Positions 17,674 through 26,407 of a stretch of 64,000 nt of DNA are shown here, in pieces. The notes under the pieces were generated by a model. It was not told the DNA's origin, searched no databases, and was given only the letters and a program-made list of their open reading frames with translations. Both the position numbers and the translations under genes were made by a program. Position 1 is the first letter of the stretch. Each line of letters starts with the position of its first letter. The stretch is from positions 154,728 to 218,727 of the forward strand of contig NZ_RQXT01000005.1 of assembly GCF_003863365.1 (NCBI RefSeq), read 5' to 3'. The DNA comes from Mesorhizobium tamadayense (GTDB lineage: Bacteria > Pseudomonadota > Alphaproteobacteria > Rhizobiales > Rhizobiaceae).

Positions 17674-18759
17674 TCAGCTCGCGAGCACAGGGCAGTTGGC
17701 GCCGCGCCGCAGGCTGATATGCGCCACGTCGCCGACGCTGAATTGAAAGCCGTCGGCGCGGCGCGGGGCATCGATGACGATCGAGGTCCCCTGCCCGAGC
17801 TCGGCATGAAGGCGCAGCGTGCGGCCGTGGAAGACGATGCCGCTCACCCGCGCCGGCGCGGTACCCTCGGCGGCCTCGGTGACAACGAGCAGATCCTCCG
17901 GACGCACGCCGATGGTGCGTGTTTCGCCCGCGGCCGGTGTTTCGCCGGTTTCGGAGACCGCCTCCAACGGCAGCTTGCCGGCGGCGAAGCGCAGGCGCTC
18001 GCCGGCGCGGCCGACAAAGCGCGACTGCAACAGGTTCATCGTGCCGATGAAGCTGGCAACGAATTTGGTGGCGGGCCGATCGTAGAGTATGGCCGGCGGC
18101 GCGATCTGCTCGATGCGGCCCTTGTTCATGACGACGATGCGGTCGGAGATCGACAGCGCCTCGGTCTGGTCGTGAGTGACCATGACGAAGGTGGTGCCGA
18201 GGCTTGATTGCAGCCGCTTCAGCTCGACCTGCATCTGCTCGCGCAGATGCGCGTCGAGTGCCGACAGCGGCTCGTCGAGCAACAGCACGCGCGGCTCGCA
18301 AACGATGGCGCGGGCGAGCGCGACGCGTTGGCGCTGGCCGCCGGAGAGTTCCAGGACGCGGGCGCCGAGCTTGTCGGCGAGCCCGACCATCTCAAGCGCC
18401 TCGCCGACGCGCTTGGCCTGCTCGGTGCCGGACAGCTTTCGCAACGACAGGCCAAAGCCGACGTTCTCGGCGACGTCCATATGCGGGAACAGCGCATAAT
18501 CCTGGAAGACGGTGTTGACCGGACGGTCGAAGGGCCTCAGGCCAGTGATGTCGCGGCCTTCAAGCAGCACCCTGCCGCTCGACGGATTCTCAAAACCGGC
18601 GATGACGCGCAGGCTCGTCGTCTTGCCGCAACCGGACGGACCGAGCAGCGTGAGGAATTCGCCGGGCGCGATGTCGAGATCGACGGCGTCGAGGCCAACA
18701 ATGCCGCCCGGAAAGATCTTGGAGACTTTGTCCAACCGAACGAGCGCATCAGGCGCCAT
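17674..18759 (-). CDS. potA: Polyamine-type ABC transporter ATP-binding protein
   Basis: 361 residues from ATG 18759, which overlaps the end of the XRE-cupin gene by 11 nt. Walker A GPSGCGKTT, Q-loop VFQDYALFPHM, signature LSGGQRQRVALARA, Walker B VLLLDEPLSALD and H-loop VTHDQ are complete, and a C-terminal TOBE domain spans about 260-355. It is a PotA/PotG homologue serving the permeases at 20636-22341 and the binding protein at 19536. Its separation from those genes by a repeat and the repressor gene is unusual but on the same strand. Confidence 0.9.
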   Translation of the reverse strand: MAPDALVRLDKVSKIFPGGIVGLDAVDLDIAPGEFLTLLGPSGCGKTTSLRVIAGFENPSSGRVLLEGRDITGLRPFDRPVNTVFQDYALFPHMDVAENVGFGLSLRKLSGTEQAKRVGEALEMVGLADKLGARVLELSGGQRQRVALARAIVCEPRVLLLDEPLSALDAHLREQMQVELKRLQSSLGTTFVMVTHDQTEALSISDRIVVMNKGRIEQIAPPAILYDRPATKFVASFIGTMNLLQSRFVGRAGERLRFAAGKLPLEAVSETGETPAAGETRTIGVRPEDLLVVTEAAEGTAPARVSGIVFHGRTLRLHAELGQGTSIVIDAPRRADGFQFSVGDVAHISLRRGANCPVLAS

Positions 18760-19357
18760 CGCGCACCTCGGACGGCTTGGTGGTGTTGACCCACAGGATC
18801 TGGCAGCGCTCGGCGCCGGGATTGCGGAAGGCATGCAGCAGCGTGCTCTTGAAGGCAAAGCTGTCGCCGGCCTTGAGCACATAGGTCGTGGCATCCACCA
18901 CCAGCTCGACTTCGCCCGTCAGCACGAAGCCGAACTCATGGCCGGCATGGGCGTAGGCTTCCGCCGTGCCGCCGCCGGCCTCGACGGTCACCAGCATGCC
19001 GGTGAGCGTGGCGGCGGGGGGCGAGAGCAGCGCCTTGGCGATGCCTTCGGATTTCACGGGGATCTGTCGCCGCTTGTCGGCCCGCACGCAATAGAGGTCG
19101 TTGACCGCTTCATTGCCGTCGGCAATCAGCGCCGAGGGCTCGATGTCGAGCGCCGCGGCCAGCGGCCAGATCACCTTGACGCGCAGCGAGGACATGCCGC
19201 GCTCGATCTGGCTGAGAGCGCCGATGGAGATGCCGGCCTTGGCGGCAAGCTCGGCCAGCGACAGCTTGCGCTCGAGTCTCAGCGCCCGCACGCGGCGACC
19301 GACCCGCACGTCGGCATCGTCCTTCGACCTTTCGGCCGCTTCGTCCAGTATGTCCAT
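18749..19357 (-). CDS. XRE-cupin transcriptional regulator (PuuR-like)
   Basis: 202 residues from ATG 19357, with GAGG 8 nt upstream; a longer frame reaching 19510 runs through a repeat and is rejected. The HTH_XRE domain is at about residues 18-75 (GRRVRALRLERKLSLAELAA, then KAGISIGALSQIERGMSSL), and a cupin_2 sensor domain is at about 120-195 (HAGHEFGFVLTGEVELVVD). This two-domain layout is that of PuuR, the putrescine-responsive repressor of E. coli. Embedded in a polyamine-type transport operon, it is probably the local repressor acting on dyads at 22377 and 23766. Confidence 0.88.
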   Translation of the reverse strand: MDILDEAAERSKDDADVRVGRRVRALRLERKLSLAELAAKAGISIGALSQIERGMSSLRVKVIWPLAAALDIEPSALIADGNEAVNDLYCVRADKRRQIPVKSEGIAKALLSPPAATLTGMLVTVEAGGGTAEAYAHAGHEFGFVLTGEVELVVDATTYVLKAGDSFAFKSTLLHAFRNPGAERCQILWVNTTKPSEVRDGA

Positions 19358-19378
19358 GCGTCGGTCCTCGTTTTGCTT

Positions 19379-19530
19379 TCTCCTTCTCCCCTTGTGGGAG
19401 AAGGAGGATCGGCGCGAAGCGCCGAGACGGATGAGGGGTGTTGGCCCGAACGCCGTCGTTGCCAAGCTGGAGCACCCCTCATCCGTCGCCTTCGGCGACA
19501 CCTTCTCCACAAGGGGGAGAAGGGGGAGCC
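19379..19530. repeat. 150-nt intergenic palindromic repeat
   Basis: Two inverted halves are evident: CTCCTTCTCCCCTTGTGGG near 19379 pairs with CACAAGGGGGAGAAGG near 19510, and GGATGAGGGGT at 19430-19440 pairs with ACCCCTCATCC at 19475-19485. A related arm type occurs at 29550-29652. It is non-coding and lies between the binding-protein gene and the XRE gene. Confidence 0.7.
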
Positions 19531-19535
19531 TCAGC

Positions 19536-20606
19536 TCACCCGCCGGCCTTCACCTTCTCGAACATCTTGGCGACGTCGTCATTCTGCTTCATCGGGCCGG
19601 TGAAGATCGTGCTCTTCAGCATCACCTCCGGATCCGACGGCAATTGCAGCTTGTCCAGCTCCTCCTTCGACACGCCGGCGAAGGCGGTGCCGAGCGAGCT
19701 GCCATAGCCGTAGGACTGGATCAGATATTTGCCGGAGTCGGCATCGAGCCGGCTGTTGATGAAGTCATAGGCGAGATCGACGTTCTTGGCGTCCTTCAGC
19801 ATGACGAAGCCGCAGGCCCAGGTCAGCATGCCTTCCTTCGGCTTCATGAACTCGACCGGCACGCCCTGCTTCTTGAGCGAGGTGGCCGACGCGTTCCAGG
19901 TCATGGCGGCGACCAGTTGGCCGCTCGCCAGCGCCTGTTCGACCGAGGTCATGTCGGTGGTGTAGCTCGACAGCAGCGGCCGCTGCTCACGCAGCTTTTC
20001 GGCCACCTTGTCCATCTGGTCCGGGGTCATGTCGAAGGGATTTACGCCCGCCAGCAGCGCCGCGACGATCGGCGTGTCGTGCACGGCGTCGATGGTCGCC
20101 ATGCGGCCGGCATATTGCTTGTCCCAAAGAAGGTTCCAGCTCGCCTCGGGGTTCTTCACCAGGTCGGTGCGGTAGAGGATCGAGGTGTTGCCCCAATCCC
20201 ACGGCACCATCCAGACCTTGCCGTCGCCGGCCTGCAGGTCGGGCAGGTTCTTGAACACCGGAAAGATCGAATCCCAGTTCTTGATGCGCTTGGTGTCGAT
20301 CGGCTGCAGCAGGCCTTCCTTGTTCCAGCGCGCCAGCTTGTCGTAGCAGGGATGCGCGATGTCCGGGCGGAAGCCGGCCTTGACCTTGGTGAAGGCGTCG
20401 TCGTCGTCGCCGAAGATCGTCGCCTCGACGCCGTCCGGATGGGCGGTGAGGAAGCTCTTGTTGAAGTCGGGCAGCTCGTAGCCCGACCAGGTGAAATATT
20501 GCAGCTTGTCGGCGGCCAGCGCCACGGTCGACGACAGCGCAAGCGCCAGTGCGGCAAGGCCGGCCCGGGCCTTGTGTCCGGCGATCGATTTCAGGTGGAA
20601 TGCCAT
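19536..20606 (-). CDS. potD: Periplasmic polyamine-type substrate-binding protein
   Basis: 356 residues with a Sec signal peptide (ARAGLAALALALSSTVALAA, cleavage near residue 32). The mature start DKLQYFTWSGYELPDFNKSF and KVWMVPWDWGNTSILYRTDL are typical of PotD/PotF-like proteins; aromatic residues such as W and Y in these blocks form the polyamine-binding box in the family. It lies 29 nt downstream of the PotC-like permease gene. Putrescine or spermidine is the likely ligand class, not proven. Confidence 0.87.
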   Translation of the reverse strand: MAFHLKSIAGHKARAGLAALALALSSTVALAADKLQYFTWSGYELPDFNKSFLTAHPDGVEATIFGDDDDAFTKVKAGFRPDIAHPCYDKLARWNKEGLLQPIDTKRIKNWDSIFPVFKNLPDLQAGDGKVWMVPWDWGNTSILYRTDLVKNPEASWNLLWDKQYAGRMATIDAVHDTPIVAALLAGVNPFDMTPDQMDKVAEKLREQRPLLSSYTTDMTSVEQALASGQLVAAMTWNASATSLKKQGVPVEFMKPKEGMLTWACGFVMLKDAKNVDLAYDFINSRLDADSGKYLIQSYGYGSSLGTAFAGVSKEELDKLQLPSDPEVMLKSTIFTGPMKQNDDVAKMFEKVKAGG

Positions 20607-20635
20607 TTTCGTTCTCCTCTTTTCTTTGTTGTGGT

Positions 20636-21457
20636 TCAGGCTGGATTGCGGCGCGCGGCGCCGAGACCGCGATGGCGCAGTATCTCGGCGAGGGCGGCGA
20701 TGACGAAGGACAGGGTGAGGATCACGGTGCCGAGCGCCATCACGGTCGGCAGCGAGCGTGGGAAGCGCAGCTGGCTCCAGATGTAGAGCGGCAGCGTCGG
20801 CTCGGTGCCGGCGAGGAAGAAGACGACGATGAACTCGTCGAAGGAGGTGAGGAAGGCGAGCATGAAGGCCGACAGCACCGCCGGCAGGCTGAGCGGCAGC
20901 ATGACGCGCCTAAACGTCATCCAATCGGAGGCGCCGAGGTCGAGCGCCGCCTCGCGGATGGTTTTTGGAATGGCGGCGAAGCGGCTGCGCATCACCACCA
21001 CCGTCGCCGGCAGCGCCACCAGGATGTGGCCGAGCACGATGGCGACGCGCGACGGGCCGAGGCCGACGAGGTTGACCAGGATCAAGAGCGATATGCCGAC
21101 GATGACGCCGGGGATCAGGATCGGCAGGCGGGCGACGGCGCTGATCGTGGCCGCCAGCGGCGAGCGGCCGTAGAGGTCCATATAGGAGACGGTGATGCCG
21201 CAGAGCGTGGCGCCGGATGCAGCGACGACACCGATGACAAGACTGTTGCCCAAAGCGCCGGAGAGCGCGGGATTGCCGTAGAGCGTCGCATACCATTCAA
21301 GCGTGAAACCCTGCAGCGGAAACGCCGCCTGGATGGAATCGTTGAAGGAAAACAGCGGGATCAATAGGATCGGCAGATAAAGGAAGACGAGATAGGCAAG
21401 CACATAGAGGCCGAGCCAGCGGCCGCCTGCGTTGGTTCCGGAACGCGTCGCGCTCAT
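20636..21457 (-). CDS. potC: Polyamine-type ABC permease, PotC-like
   Basis: 273 residues from ATG 21457, overlapping the PotB stop (ATGA). Six membrane segments; the EAA loop is ALDLGASDWMTFRRVMLPLS near residue 180, followed by SFDEFIVVFFLAGTEPTLPL, the PotC/YdcV signature. It forms the transmembrane channel with the PotB-like subunit encoded immediately upstream. Confidence 0.9.
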   Translation of the reverse strand: MSATRSGTNAGGRWLGLYVLAYLVFLYLPILLIPLFSFNDSIQAAFPLQGFTLEWYATLYGNPALSGALGNSLVIGVVAASGATLCGITVSYMDLYGRSPLAATISAVARLPILIPGVIVGISLLILVNLVGLGPSRVAIVLGHILVALPATVVVMRSRFAAIPKTIREAALDLGASDWMTFRRVMLPLSLPAVLSAFMLAFLTSFDEFIVVFFLAGTEPTLPLYIWSQLRFPRSLPTVMALGTVILTLSFVIAALAEILRHRGLGAARRNPA

Positions 21458-22341
21458 GTGCGGCTGCCAAATCTGCGGTCGGCGCCGCGCGCCAGAAGAA
21501 CCACGCACAGGATGACAAGCATGACGCAGACCGAGAGCGCGGCGCCGAACGGCCAGTCGTTGGCTTTGCCGAATTGTGACTGAATGAGCGAGCCGATCAT
21601 GGTGCTGGCCGGGCCGCCGACCATGGCCGGCGTCACGTAGTCGCCGACCGTCGGCACGAAGACGACGAGGGCGGCCGCCAGCACGCCCGGCATGGAATTG
21701 GGCAGCACAACGCGGCGGAACGCGGTGAACGGCCTGGCGCCGAGATCGGAGGCGGCTTCGAGCAGCGATTTCGGGATGGTGTCCAGTGCCACATAGATCG
21801 GCAGGATGGCGAAGGGCGCGTAGGCGTGGGCGAGCGTGACTACCACCGCCGTCGGCGTGTTGAGGAAGGCAAGCGTCGGCTCCGACCAGAGGCCGCTTTC
21901 GATGAAAGCCGAATTCAGCACACCGTTATAGGCAAGCACGATCTTCCAGGCGAAGACGCGCAGTAGATAGCTGGTCCAGAACGGCAGCGTGACCAGGAAG
22001 AGCAGCAGGTTGCGGCGCCGCCCGGCATGGAAGGCGAGGTAATAGGCAACCGGATAGGCCGTGACCACGGTCGCCAGCGTCACCAGGCCGGCGATGACCA
22101 ATGAGCGCAGCGTCACTGTCCAGTAGAGCGGATCGGTGGCAACGGTGACGAAGTTTTCTACCGTCAAGCCGGCGCCGAGCAGCGAGCCGTCATTGCCTCT
22201 GAAGGCGAGGAACAGCACGAGGCCCAACGCGAACAGGATCAGGAAGAAGGTGACCAGCCCGCCCGGCAGTAGCATGGCGAAGCGGAAGACCGGCGAGATG
22301 CGAGATTCCGGCAATGGCCGCGCTGCAACGATGGTCGACAT
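21454..22341 (-). CDS. potB: Polyamine-type ABC permease, PotB-like
   Basis: 295 residues from ATG 22341; an in-frame ATG at 22368 would add nine residues but lacks a ribosome site. Six membrane segments; VTLPFWTSYLLRVFAWKIVL is diagnostic of PotB, and the EAA loop is SDLGARPFTAFRRVVLPNSM. It is the first gene of the transport operon and follows a 25-nt dyad at 22377-22401. Confidence 0.9.
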   Translation of the reverse strand: MSTIVAARPLPESRISPVFRFAMLLPGGLVTFFLILFALGLVLFLAFRGNDGSLLGAGLTVENFVTVATDPLYWTVTLRSLVIAGLVTLATVVTAYPVAYYLAFHAGRRRNLLLFLVTLPFWTSYLLRVFAWKIVLAYNGVLNSAFIESGLWSEPTLAFLNTPTAVVVTLAHAYAPFAILPIYVALDTIPKSLLEAASDLGARPFTAFRRVVLPNSMPGVLAAALVVFVPTVGDYVTPAMVGGPASTMIGSLIQSQFGKANDWPFGAALSVCVMLVILCVVLLARGADRRFGSRT

Positions 22342-22376
22342 CTGACTGCCTATGTGGGGGCTGCCCATCGGATTTT

Positions 22377-22401
22377 TTGAAATCGTCTAATGATTTTTCA
22401 T
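22377..22401. promoter_or_regulatory. Probable XRE-cupin operator upstream of potB
   Basis: A 25-nt imperfect dyad with arms TTGAAATC and GATTTTTCA, 35 nt upstream of the PotB start. The reverse complement of the dyad at 23766-23790 matches it at 16 of 25 positions, including both outer arms. The shared motif upstream of the transporter and the oxidoreductase suggests one regulator. Confidence 0.55.
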
Positions 22402-22455
22402 ATCCGTGAAACTGTCAAGTTGAATCGGTTGTGCGCTGCAGCGCCGGCGGCGACC

Positions 22456-23739
22456 TCAGCGCTCGAATGCGTCGAGCATCCGGTACCAGGTGATGGTGGC
22501 GGCAACGCCGATCTGGCGGAAGGCGTGGAACGGGATCGGCCGGATCGGCGTCAGTGGGAAAGGCAATTGCCTGGCATCGCTGCTCGCCAGGTAATTTGCC
22601 ACACGCTTGCCGAGCGCGCTCATCAGGCCGACGCCCCTGCCCTGGCAGCCGGCCACGGCAAGCAGCCCTTTTTCCGGCTCATGCAAATGCGGCAGGTGGT
22701 CAGGCGTCATCGCGACGCGGCCGAACCAGCGCTTCTCGATCGTAATGCCTTCAAGCACCGGATAGAGGCGAAGGAGCGCGCGTTCGAGATGCGCCCAGTC
22801 GGCGGCGCTGGACGGCAGCGCCATGCGGCCGCGGCCGCCGAGCACCAGCCGGCTGTCGGCGCTCTTGCGGTAGTAGATGAGGATGCGGCGCGAGTCAGAA
22901 ACCGCCTGGCCGCCGGGCAGGATCATGGAAGCAAGCTCAGCCGGCAGCGGCACGGTGGCGATCTGGAAAGAATGCAGCGGCACGATCGTCTGCGCGAGAC
23001 CGGGCAGCAGGCCGTCCGTGTAGGCATTGGTGGCGAGCACGACCGACTTCGCGCGCAGTTCGGCTCCGCCTTGCGTCGAAACCCGCCACAGGCCGACTTC
23101 CCTGCCGAGTTTCACAACTTTCTGCCGTTCGGCGATCTTCGCGCCGGCGGACGCCGCGATGCGCGCCAGCTCCGCCGTGTAGGAAAGCGGATCGATGACG
23201 CCGGCGCGCCGATCGAGCCAGCCACCGAGATAACCTCTCGCGCCGGTCATCGCCGCGATCTCGGTCCGGCCGAGTAGCTCGACGTCGGCGCCGCGCGTCC
23301 GCCATTGCCGGTCGCGGTTGGCGGCAGCCTTCAAGGCAGTCTCGGTGTGCGCTGCCTGGATCCAGCCGTTGCGCGTGAACGGCACCTCGAGTTTCTCGTC
23401 GCGGATGAGGTCGAACACGGCGTCCGCAGTCGAGGCGGCGAAGTCGACCAAGGCTTCGCCGCGCTCCTTGCCGAAATGCCTGACCAGCCATTCCGGATCG
23501 TATTTGAGCCCGGGGATGACCTGGCCGCCATTGAGGCCGGAAGCGCCCTGCCCGATCGCGCCGGCATCCAGCACCTGGACCGAAAGACCGGCGCGTGCCG
23601 CATGCAAGGCGGTCGACAGCCCCATGATACCGCCGCCGACGATCACCGCGTCGAGCGTGCCGCCGGCTGAGAGTTCGGATTGGAAGGCCGCTGCGGTGTT
23701 GGGCTTCCGCCAGACGGGATCGGAAAAGACTGCGGGCAA
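22456..23739 (-). CDS. FAD-dependent oxidoreductase, DAO family (PuuB/DadA-like)
   Basis: 427 residues from TTG 23739, with AGG 6-8 nt upstream; no ATG fits. An N-terminal extension is followed by the FAD-binding Rossmann motif VIVGGGIMGLSTALHAARAG (about residues 32-51), GQGASGLNGGQVIPGLKYDP, and a C-terminal GCQGRGVGLMSALGKRVANY block typical of the DAO family. In E. coli PuuB oxidises gamma-glutamylputrescine. The combination here with a polyamine importer and a PuuR-like regulator supports an amine-oxidising role. It is transcribed toward potB with its own upstream dyad. Confidence 0.87.
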   Translation of the reverse strand: MPAVFSDPVWRKPNTAAAFQSELSAGGTLDAVIVGGGIMGLSTALHAARAGLSVQVLDAGAIGQGASGLNGGQVIPGLKYDPEWLVRHFGKERGEALVDFAASTADAVFDLIRDEKLEVPFTRNGWIQAAHTETALKAAANRDRQWRTRGADVELLGRTEIAAMTGARGYLGGWLDRRAGVIDPLSYTAELARIAASAGAKIAERQKVVKLGREVGLWRVSTQGGAELRAKSVVLATNAYTDGLLPGLAQTIVPLHSFQIATVPLPAELASMILPGGQAVSDSRRILIYYRKSADSRLVLGGRGRMALPSSAADWAHLERALLRLYPVLEGITIEKRWFGRVAMTPDHLPHLHEPEKGLLAVAGCQGRGVGLMSALGKRVANYLASSDARQLPFPLTPIRPIPFHAFRQIGVAATITWYRMLDAFER

Positions 23740-23765
23740 GGATCACCTACGGCGTTCGACGCTTT

Positions 23766-23810
23766 GTGAAAATCCTATTGGTGATTTCACGAACTTGAAA
23801 GAGCGTTTCA
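23766..23810. promoter_or_regulatory. Operator region with two dyads upstream of the FAD oxidoreductase
   Basis: 23766-23790 is GTGAAAATC, an 8-nt spacer, then GATTTCAC. 23796-23810 is TGAAA, 5 nt, TTTCA. Both lie within 75 nt of the TTG start on the minus strand and in the divergent gap with the gene at 23941. The first dyad resembles the one at 22377-22401. Confidence 0.55.
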
Positions 23811-23940
23811 CTGGGCCAGACGGCGACGGCCGTGAAAGACGGCATCTGCCCTGGCCCCACGACAGATGTCATCAACGGGATAGACGTTTGGGCAAAATGC
23901 GGGGAAAGTGCCGCGCGAAAAAACGAGAGGAAACGACATC

Positions 23941-25098
23941 ATGACCGACCCGACCCGCCTGCCCGCCGACGGCATTTTCGTCGGCCGCGCCAGGACCAGC
24001 GAAGCGTCCCATCCGCTGGTGGTCACGGTGCGCGATGGCCAGGTCATCGAAATCACCTCGAGCGCGGCGCCCACGGTTCGCGATCTCTGCGAGCTGAGGG
24101 ATCCGGCCGACTATGTGCGCTCAGCCGAGGGCAAGGCGATCGCCGCGCTCGACGAGATCGCCGCCAACAGTTTCGAGGCCAGGCGCGACGCCAAGAAGCC
24201 GATCCTGCTCTCGCCCGTCGACCTGCAGGCGGTGAAGGCTTCCGGCGTCACCTTCGTCGTCAGCCTGCTGGAACGCGTCATCGAAGAGCAGGCGCGCGGC
24301 TCGGCGGAAAAGGCCGACGCCATCCGCGCCGACATTGCCGGGCTGATCGGCCATGACCTGTCGAAGCTCAAGCCCGGCTCGCCAGAAGCGATGGAGATCA
24401 AGGCCAAGCTGATTTCGCGCGGCGCCTGGTCGCAATATCTGGAGGTGGGCATCGGCCCGGACGCCGAAATCTTCACCAAATGCCAGCCGATGGCCTCCGT
24501 CGGCTTCGGCGCCGATGTCGGCCTGCATCCCGTCTCCACCTGGAACAATCCGGAGCCGGAGATCGCCATGATCGCCGACAGTTCGGGTCGGATCGTCGGC
24601 GCCACGCTCGGCAACGACGTCAATCTGCGCGATGTCGAGGGGCGCTCGGCGCTGCTGCTCGGCAAAGCCAAGGACAACAATGCTTCCGCCTCGCTCGGGC
24701 CGTTCATCCGGCTGTTCGACGACACGTTCTCCATCGCCGACGTGAAGCGCGCCACGGTGCGGCTCAGCGTCGAGGGCGAGGACGGGTTCTCGCTGGAAGG
24801 CGCAAGCTCGATGGCCGAGATCAGCCGCTCGCCGGAAGAGCTGGTCAAGGCCGCGATGGGCCCGCATCACCAGTATCCGGACGGGCTGGCGCTCTATCTC
24901 GGCACCATGTTCGTGCCGTCGAAGGACCGCGGCGAGAAGGGCAAGGGTTTTACCCACAAGGTCGGCGACATCGTCACCATCTCGTCGGAGAAGCTCGGCG
25001 CGCTGGTCAATCGGGTTCGCCTGTCGCCCGATTGCCCGCACTGGACCTATGGCGCCAGCCACCTCATGCGCGATCTCGCCCGGGCCGGCCTCATCTAG
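23941..25098 (+). CDS. Fumarylacetoacetate hydrolase family protein (2-keto-3-deoxy sugar-acid dehydratase-like)
   Basis: 385 residues from ATG 23941. The C-terminal FAH fold (about 150-385) includes SVGFGADVGLHPVSTWNNPE, then PEIAMIADSSGRIVGATLGN, DVNLRDVEGRSALLLGKAKD and a DNNASASLGPFI block. Glu in PEPEI and Asp in GNDVN are the expected divalent-metal ligands. The long N-terminal domain is shared with archaeal-type 2-keto-3-deoxyarabinonate dehydratases. It hydrolyses or dehydrates a 2-keto acid; the substrate is unknown. It is divergent from the FAD oxidoreductase and may share its control region. Confidence 0.82.
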   Translation: MTDPTRLPADGIFVGRARTSEASHPLVVTVRDGQVIEITSSAAPTVRDLCELRDPADYVRSAEGKAIAALDEIAANSFEARRDAKKPILLSPVDLQAVKASGVTFVVSLLERVIEEQARGSAEKADAIRADIAGLIGHDLSKLKPGSPEAMEIKAKLISRGAWSQYLEVGIGPDAEIFTKCQPMASVGFGADVGLHPVSTWNNPEPEIAMIADSSGRIVGATLGNDVNLRDVEGRSALLLGKAKDNNASASLGPFIRLFDDTFSIADVKRATVRLSVEGEDGFSLEGASSMAEISRSPEELVKAAMGPHHQYPDGLALYLGTMFVPSKDRGEKGKGFTHKVGDIVTISSEKLGALVNRVRLSPDCPHWTYGASHLMRDLARAGLI

Positions 25099-25110
25099 CA
25101 GCGGATCATA

Positions 25111-25154
25111 GCGGCAATAGGCTTGCGCTCATTGCCGCAGGCTGATGAGCGCAA
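25111..25154 (+). other. Two overlapping, mutually exclusive stem-loops after the FAH gene
   Basis: Stem A pairs 25111-25118 (GCGGCAAT) with 25131-25138 (ATTGCCGC). Stem B pairs 25123-25132 (TTGCGCTCAT) with 25145-25154 (ATGAGCGCAA). The 5' arm of B lies mainly in the loop of A and both need 25131-25132. There is no T-tract, so a simple intrinsic terminator is unlikely. Confidence 0.5.
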
Positions 25155-25191
25155 CGGCGGAGTTTGCCCGCAGAATATCACCGCAACTGAT

Positions 25192-25209
25192 GCAATCTGA
25201 TGGGATTGC
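25192..25209. promoter_or_regulatory. Candidate operator dyad upstream of the sugar ABC operon
   Basis: GCAATC, 6 nt, GATTGC in the 276-nt gap before the binding-protein gene. It could be bound by the LacI-type regulator encoded at the end of the operon, but it lacks the usual central CG, so this is tentative. Confidence 0.3.
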
Positions 25210-25374
25210 TGATGGCGTGCGCGCCTGTGCCAACATCCATTGGCGACGGAGGCTTGTCAGCGGCCGAAAAAGGGAATGCTCTAGACGTTCCGGTCGGCGC
25301 TGAAAGGAGATGCTGTCCTTGAGGGTTGCATCGCGCTTGATGTGGAGGTGGATTTCAACATGGGAGGAAATCGA

Positions 25375-26307
25375 ATGCTTTCGAGGCTGAGACTGCTCGT
25401 GCTTGGCTTGATCGCGGCAATCGCCATTCCGGCGATGGCCGAGGCCAAGACATTCTACTGGATTTCACACGGAGGCCCGGCCGATCCGGTCTGGACCTAC
25501 TTCCTGGCCGGCGCCAAGCAATGGGCGACGGACACCGGCAACAGCGTGAACACGTCCTTCCACAATGGCGATGTGGCGTCCCAGCAGGAGGCCGTTCGCG
25601 CCGCCATCTCGGCCAAGGCCGACGGCATCGTGACCACCAGCCCCGATCCGGGCAGCCTTGTCGAGATCGTCAAGGAGGCGCGCGCGGCCAACATCCCGAT
25701 CATCAACTTCAACACGCCGGACCCGAAGGCCAACTTCAACGCTTATGTCGGCGGCGACAACGTCACCTTCGGCAAGCACTGGGCGCAATATCTGGTCGAC
25801 AAGGGTCTGGTGAAGAAGGGCGATTTCGTGTGGATGCCGGTCGAGGTTCCCGGCGCCACCTATGGGGTGCAGGAAGAGGAAGGCATCAAGAGCGTGTTCG
25901 AGCCGCTCGGCATCACCTATGAGGTCACTGAAGCGACGCTCGATCAGGCCGAAGTGATCAACCGCATGGTCGACTACCTCACCGCGCACAAGGGCAAGGT
26001 GAAGGCGATCATCGGCCTCGGCGACCTCGTCACCGGTTCGATCAAGCGCGTGTTCGACCAGGTCGGTGTCAAGCCGGGTGAAATCCCGGTGGTCGGCTGG
26101 GGCAACTCGCTCGACACCACGCAGGAAGTGCTGAACGGCTACGTCAACGCGGGCCAGTGGCAAGACCCGCAGGCGACCAGCTATGTCGCGCTGTCGCTCG
26201 CCAACATGGCCGCCAGCGGCATTCCTCCGGGCTTCAACGTGATCACCGGCGCGCTCTATGAGAAGGACACCGCCGGGGTCTACGACAAGATCCTATCCGG
26301 CAAATAA
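25375..26307 (+). CDS. Sugar ABC transporter periplasmic binding protein (FrcB/RbsB type)
   Basis: 310 residues from ATG 25375, with GGGAGGA about 6 nt upstream. Signal peptide LLVLGLIAAIAIPAMAEA with cleavage near residue 24. The type-1 periplasmic-binding fold shows NGDVASQQEAVRAAISAKAD, then DGIVTTSPDPGSLVEIVKEA and a NVDT-like NFNTPD segment that lines the sugar pocket. It is the first gene of an operon ordered binding protein, permease, ATPase, LacI, the same order as S. meliloti frcBCA. A stem-loop follows the stop codon. Confidence 0.87.
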   Translation: MLSRLRLLVLGLIAAIAIPAMAEAKTFYWISHGGPADPVWTYFLAGAKQWATDTGNSVNTSFHNGDVASQQEAVRAAISAKADGIVTTSPDPGSLVEIVKEARAANIPIINFNTPDPKANFNAYVGGDNVTFGKHWAQYLVDKGLVKKGDFVWMPVEVPGATYGVQEEEGIKSVFEPLGITYEVTEATLDQAEVINRMVDYLTAHKGKVKAIIGLGDLVTGSIKRVFDQVGVKPGEIPVVGWGNSLDTTQEVLNGYVNAGQWQDPQATSYVALSLANMAASGIPPGFNVITGALYEKDTAGVYDKILSGK

Positions 26308-26317
26308 TCCGCGACCC

Positions 26318-26349
26318 ATGGCCGTGGCCGCTTCTGCGGCCACGGCCAT
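26318..26349 (+). other. Intergenic stem-loop between binding-protein and permease genes
   Basis: A perfect 14-bp stem (26318-26331 with 26336-26349) and TTCT loop, starting 10 nt after the stop codon. A following pyrimidine run (TCCTTTCCC) is weak. Such hairpins usually protect the binding-protein part of the mRNA or partly terminate transcription. Confidence 0.7.
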
Positions 26350-26407
26350 TCCTTTCCCGAGCTTGCCGCCGCGCAGGCTTCAGCCAATCAACTACGTCGC
26401 GGGCTCA

